From positions 1 through 9,850 of the forward strand of contig CAILTZ010000841.1 in assembly GCA_903837255.1 (NCBI GenBank): a stretch of DNA of 9,850 bases. Direction: 5' to 3'. This DNA comes from an uncultured Pirellula sp. (GTDB taxonomy: Bacteria > Planctomycetota > Planctomycetia > Pirellulales > Pirellulaceae). The position numbers and the translations under genes are program-made. Numbering within the stretch: position 1 is the stretch's first letter; each line of letters starts with the position of its first letter. Below are positions 6,577 through 9,850 of the stretch, piece after piece. Below the pieces are notes generated by a model, which ran no database searches, was not told where the DNA came from, and saw only the letters and a program-made list of their open reading frames with translations.

Positions 6577-8607
6577 ATGAACGAACCTTTGTGTATCGAA
6601 CCCGAGCAGCCCGGCAAATTCGAGTCCCTAGTGGAAAATGCGCGTCGCTCGCTCTTGGCACAGCGCAATGCCGATGGCTACTGGGAAGGAGAACTCTCGA
6701 GCAGTGCCCTGTCGACCGCCACAGCCGTCTGCGCCTTGGAAGCCCATGTGCGCCAAAACTCCAAGCTTGATCAACAGCAGCGCACCACGATCCTCGATCG
6801 AATCGATCGGGCACGGCTCTGGCTCATCGAGAACCAGAATGACGATGGAGGGTGGGGGGATACCCTCAAGAGCCATAGCAACATCAGCACCACCCTTTTG
6901 GTCTGGGGTGCTCTCAATGGTAGCGATGCCGGGTTGGAGAATCGAAAGGAGAATCGAAAAGCCGCAGAGGCAAAGGCACAAGCCTGGATCGAGCGCGCCG
7001 CAGGGAGCCTAGATCCTGAGCACATTGCCCGAGCCGTCCGGGCTCGTTACGGAAAAGACCAAACCTTCTCGGTCCCCATCCTCATGGCCCTGGCTTGCAC
7101 CGGACGCTTGGGGAACTCCGAGGCTCAAGCTTGGAAGCTCGTACCGCAGCTACCTTTTGAACTGGCTGCTTTCCCTAAAAGCTGGTTTGCTGCGATGAAG
7201 CTACCTGTCGTCAGCTACGCGCTGCCGGCCCTAATCGCTATCGGATTGGTCCGCCACCGCAAAGCTCCAACTTGGAATCCGCTGGCAAAACTAGCGAGGA
7301 ATACTGCGAGCACTCGATGCCTGAAGGTGCTCGAGTCGATCCAACCTGCGAGCGGTGGATTTCTCGAAGCCATCCCGCTTACGAGCTTTGTCGCCATCGC
7401 GCTGATAGCTGCTGGCTATGGCGATCACTCGGCGGTGACCCAAGGAGTTGCGTTTCTGCTCGATACGTTCCGACCAGACGGAAGCTGGGCGATCGATACG
7501 CATCTTGCAACCTGGGTCTCGACCCTCTCGATCAACGCCTTGAGCCATTGCGAGGATTGCAAGTTGATTCTTTCTAGCGAACTTTCGCTAAAACGCTGGA
7601 TCTGCGATCAACAGTACACCCAAATCCATCCCTTCACCAACGCGGCACCAGGAGGATGGTCCTGGACCCCCTTGAGCGGAGGGGTTCCCGACGCCGACGA
7701 TACCCCTGGTGCGATGCTCGCCCTGAAGGCTTTTTACGACCAAGGACATTCTGAGGCAAAATCTGGCGAGCAAAATCGCCAAGATGAACGTGGCCAAACC
7801 GAACTCGCTCGACGAGCTTTGGCTGGCGCTCTCTGGCTCATGGACTTGCAGAATCGCGATGGAGGCATCCCGACGTTTTGCCGAGGTTGGGGCACGTTGC
7901 CCTTCGACCGATCCAACCCGGACATCACCGCCCATGCGATCCGAGCTTGGCTATCGTGGTACGAATTCGCGGATGCAAAAATGCAAGTCCGCATGCGAAA
8001 CGCGATTCTCCAGGCGATGCGATTTTTAAAGCAACGTCAGTGCACGAATGGAGCTTGGGTCCCTCTTTGGTTTGGCAATCAATACGTTCAAGACGAAGAA
8101 AACCTCACGTATGGGACCAGCCGAGTGCTCCTGGCTTGGCTTGCCGCTAGCGAGAAACCGTGGCTTTCGCAATCCACCGATTTAGAGATCCAAAAACGCG
8201 TTGAGATGGCAGCAAGGTGGTTGGTCAGGGCCCAGCAGGAAGATGGGAGCTGGACCGGAGCCGATCAAGACTCCCTGCAGAGCGCCTGCAAGGGCCTCGA
8301 ACCTAGCTCGATCGGTTCGATCGAGGAGACGGCGATTGCCGTCGAAGCCTTGGCCGATCTTTGCCAACATGCGACCGGATCGCCTAAGGAAACTGGCATG
8401 GATCCAATCCTTGTTCTCGACTGCCGACAAGCCATGTTTCGCGGAGTGGCTTGGATCCATCAACACACGGCTGAAGGAACTCAGTTCCCAGCGAGTCCCA
8501 TCGGGTTTTACTTTGCCAAGCTTTGGTACTATGAAAAGCATTATCCGATATGCTACTGCGTGGCAGCCTTGGAACGTGTCGCCAAACTGATGCGGGTTAA
8601 AGCATGA
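6577..8607 (+). CDS. Class II terpene cyclase, squalene-hopene cyclase superfamily
   Basis: A 676-residue protein, close to the 630-720 usual for squalene-hopene cyclases. The catalytic acid motif is D372-A-D374-D375-T376, in the context GGWSW...GGVPDADDT. DxDD is typical of enzymes that protonate a double bond, whereas oxidosqualene cyclases carry DCT. QW-type repeats are seen at DGYW (33), DDGGWGD (89-95), DGSW (301), DGGIP (428), NGAW (491) and QEDGSW (ending W559). It probably binds the membrane surface, as the family does. The region after residue 428 (GWGTLPFDRSNPDITAH) is shorter than the NTxxxxIPFADHGALLDPPTxDVT segment I recall for hopene synthases. A hydrophilic stretch (about 388-412) looks inserted, and a 12-bp duplication adds ENRK near residue 120. 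Substrate and product are therefore uncertain: squalene or another polyprene from the upstream synthase. It overlaps the desulfurase gene by 4 bases. Confidence 0.88.
   Translation: MNEPLCIEPEQPGKFESLVENARRSLLAQRNADGYWEGELSSSALSTATAVCALEAHVRQNSKLDQQQRTTILDRIDRARLWLIENQNDDGGWGDTLKSHSNISTTLLVWGALNGSDAGLENRKENRKAAEAKAQAWIERAAGSLDPEHIARAVRARYGKDQTFSVPILMALACTGRLGNSEAQAWKLVPQLPFELAAFPKSWFAAMKLPVVSYALPALIAIGLVRHRKAPTWNPLAKLARNTASTRCLKVLESIQPASGGFLEAIPLTSFVAIALIAAGYGDHSAVTQGVAFLLDTFRPDGSWAIDTHLATWVSTLSINALSHCEDCKLILSSELSLKRWICDQQYTQIHPFTNAAPGGWSWTPLSGGVPDADDTPGAMLALKAFYDQGHSEAKSGEQNRQDERGQTELARRALAGALWLMDLQNRDGGIPTFCRGWGTLPFDRSNPDITAHAIRAWLSWYEFADAKMQVRMRNAILQAMRFLKQRQCTNGAWVPLWFGNQYVQDEENLTYGTSRVLLAWLAASEKPWLSQSTDLEIQKRVEMAARWLVRAQQEDGSWTGADQDSLQSACKGLEPSSIGSIEETAIAVEALADLCQHATGSPKETGMDPILVLDCRQAMFRGVAWIHQHTAEGTQFPASPIGFYFAKLWYYEKHYPICYCVAALERVAKLMRVKA
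6936..6959 (+). repeat. 12-bp tandem duplication in the cyclase gene
   Basis: GGAGAATCGAAA occurs twice in perfect tandem (6936-6947 and 6948-6959), giving ENRKENRK in a hydrophilic segment of the cyclase. It is in frame and therefore probably tolerated as a loop. Confidence 0.85.
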
Positions 8608-9785
8608 GTCCTGTGTACCTCGATTGCAACGCGTCGAATCCGATCGAGCCGAGGGTCTTGCAAGCGATCCTCGAAGCGTATCGATCCCTGCAGGGCAACG
8701 CAGGTAGCCCTCATTTGCATGGCCAGAACGCCAAGAGTGCGGTTCACATCGCTCGCGACCAGATCGGTCGTACTGTGGGTGCTAAACGCAACGAGGTCTT
8801 TTTTACTAGCGGAGCAACCGAGAGCAACAACCTCGCAATTCTAGGCCTAGCCGAACACGGTCGCAGGACCGGCAAGATGCACATCGTCAGCTCGGCGATC
8901 GAGCACAAAGCGGTCCTGGAACCCTTGCAGCGGATGCAAGACTGGGGCTTCGACGTGACCTTGATCAAGCCCCAGAGCACCGGCCGCATCTGCAGCCAGG
9001 AAATGATCGACGCGATTCGCACCGAGACACTGCTGGTGAGCTTGATGCATGTCAACAATGAAACCGGGGTGATCCAACCGATCGAAAGGCTCGGCCAAGC
9101 GGCCCAAGAGAAAGGGGTGTGGATGCATGTCGATGCCGCCCAAGGCTTCGGTAGGGATATCGAGCAACTAAGACATCCGGGCATCACATCGATGAGTGTC
9201 AGCGGCCACAAAGTATTCGGGCCTCAGGGGATTGGAGCGTTGATCGTTCGCAGGAACCGAAACGAATCGGCTGTCTTGCAACCGGTCATGGTTGGTGGTG
9301 GTCAAGAGTTGGGACTGCGATCAGGAACCCTACCGGTCCCGTTGATCGTAGGATTTGGCTTAGCCGCCGAGCTTGCACTCTCCGAGCATGCACTGCGTCA
9401 AGAAGCTTGCGAGCGGCTCGGAGCGATCGTATCTCAGTGGGCCGTTTCGCACGGGGCTCGCGTCCATGGAGCGGCCGAGCATCGACTTGCGCATGTGCTC
9501 AACATGTCGTTTCCACATTGGGACGCAGACGATCTGCTCGAATCGCTGAGCGAGCATATTTCGATTTCCGATGGTGCCGCTTGCACGAGCGTTTGTGCGA
9601 CGGCAAGCCACGTGCTATCGGCGATGGGACTCAGCGAGCCACACTTAAGTGGCGCGGTGCGATTGTCCTGGAGCCATCTGACCGACGCCGATTCTCTGCG
9701 GATCGCGCTGGAGAATGCCAGCCGCATCATCGAGGCTAAGGCAGGCCACCACCCGGCTTCACGCCGGTGGGGACATGGCTCATAG
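8604..9785 (+). CDS. Cysteine desulfurase, IscS/DndA type
   Basis: A 393-residue PLP enzyme of the NifS/IscS class. Visible motifs are FTSGATESNN (PLP phosphate region), AIEHKAV with H101, HVDAAQ (D177, Q180), the PLP lysine K203 in SGHKVFGPQGIGAL, GGGQELGLRSGTLPVP, and the catalytic loop ISDGAACTS with C327. It removes sulfur from cysteine and passes the persulfide to an acceptor. GGGQExGLRxGTLPVP and SHVLSAMG recall DndA, the desulfurase of DNA phosphorothioation, but no dndB-E genes are present in the window. A second cysteine, C331, sits four residues after the catalytic one (CTSVC), which is unusual and might be a relay thiol. The start at 8604 overlaps the cyclase stop (ATGA), so the enzyme is coupled to the terpenoid genes. 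Serving sulfur to this pathway, or to Fe-S assembly of its many cluster proteins, is inferred. Confidence 0.92.
   Translation: MSPVYLDCNASNPIEPRVLQAILEAYRSLQGNAGSPHLHGQNAKSAVHIARDQIGRTVGAKRNEVFFTSGATESNNLAILGLAEHGRRTGKMHIVSSAIEHKAVLEPLQRMQDWGFDVTLIKPQSTGRICSQEMIDAIRTETLLVSLMHVNNETGVIQPIERLGQAAQEKGVWMHVDAAQGFGRDIEQLRHPGITSMSVSGHKVFGPQGIGALIVRRNRNESAVLQPVMVGGGQELGLRSGTLPVPLIVGFGLAAELALSEHALRQEACERLGAIVSQWAVSHGARVHGAAEHRLAHVLNMSFPHWDADDLLESLSEHISISDGAACTSVCATASHVLSAMGLSEPHLSGAVRLSWSHLTDADSLRIALENASRIIEAKAGHHPASRRWGHGS
9749..9770 (+). other. GC-rich stem-loop at the 3' end of the desulfurase gene
   Basis: CCACCCGGC (9749-9757), loop TTCAC, then GCCGGTGG (9763-9770) form an 8-bp stem with one bulged C. 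It lies within the last codons of the gene. No T tract follows, so it is not a classical intrinsic terminator; it could protect the 3' end of the message or be a by-product of coding sequence. Confidence 0.35.
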
Positions 9786-9850
9786 CTACGAAACAAAAGA
9801 CCTTACAAAAGAAACTTAAGGCCCCCCTGACCCCATTCCTCTTCCCGCCA
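9786..9850. other. Trailing non-coding stretch, nothing recognised
   Basis: These 65 bases are A-rich at first (about 9787-9818) and C-rich at the end. No start of a further gene, terminator or promoter can be supported before the window ends. Confidence 0.4.

Noticed and set aside
6577..8607. A standard hopanoid (hpn) cluster
   Set aside because: No squalene synthase-type or HpnH-type gene is recognisable here, and the cyclase departs from the usual hopene synthase pattern.
9749..9770. Intrinsic terminator at the operon end
   Set aside because: The stem is real but is followed by mixed sequence rather than a T tract, so it is listed only as a stem-loop.
8604..9785. A DNA phosphorothioation (dnd) island
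   Set aside because: Only a DndA-like desulfurase is present; no dndB, dndC, dndD or dndE gene is seen in the window.

Overview
The window carries nine genes, all on the + strand and packed head to tail with overlaps or short gaps, which reads as one operon running from before base 1 to about 9785. No rRNA, tRNA, CRISPR array or insertion sequence was seen. The base composition, the abundance of CGATCG/TCGATC words and a divergent squalene-cyclase-like protein suggest a planctomycete, possibly of the Pirellulales. This is an impression from sequence style, not a proven placement.

Layout. Bases 1-253 hold the C-terminal part of a GcvH-like lipoyl carrier protein that keeps the lysine to be lipoylated. 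Bases 247-1419 encode a CobW/COG0523 metallochaperone-type GTPase. Bases 1482-1892 encode a small cysteine-containing protein that resembles the isolated N-terminal segment of HdrA. Bases 1889-2770 encode a protein with two ferredoxin-type [4Fe-4S] motifs. Bases 2803-3993 encode a radical SAM enzyme with extra C-terminal cysteines. Bases 4016-5740 encode a fusion of a cysteine-rich DUF116 domain with an isoprenyl diphosphate synthase. Bases 5682-6572 encode a prenyltransferase-like alpha-alpha toroid protein that seems to lack two of the three usual zinc ligands. Bases 6577-8607 encode a class II terpene cyclase of the squalene-hopene cyclase superfamily, with DADDT as its acid motif. Bases 8604-9785 encode a cysteine desulfurase of the IscS/DndA type.

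How the genes may work together (inference). The core is isoprenoid: chain elongation by the synthase domain, then polycyclisation by the DxDD cyclase. Around it sits an Fe-S, lipoyl and sulfur module: desulfurase, ferredoxin, HdrA-like fragment, lipoyl carrier, DUF116 and radical SAM, with a metal GTPase. The simplest reading is an undescribed pathway that makes a cyclic terpenoid and modifies it by radical or redox chemistry, perhaps inserting sulfur. The lipoyl protein would act as a carrier of sulfur, electrons or a substrate. None of the usual bacterial squalene-making genes (hpnC, hpnD, hpnE) is present in the window, so the cyclase substrate is open.

Small-scale structure. Short in-frame tandem duplications (12-15 bp units) occur in three of the genes, and an imperfect one spans the start codon of the radical SAM gene. 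Two small hairpins are visible: one masks the Shine-Dalgarno region of the HdrA-like gene and one lies at the 3' end of the desulfurase gene. No stretch over 300 bases lacks a gene; the longest gap is the 62 bases at 1420-1481.
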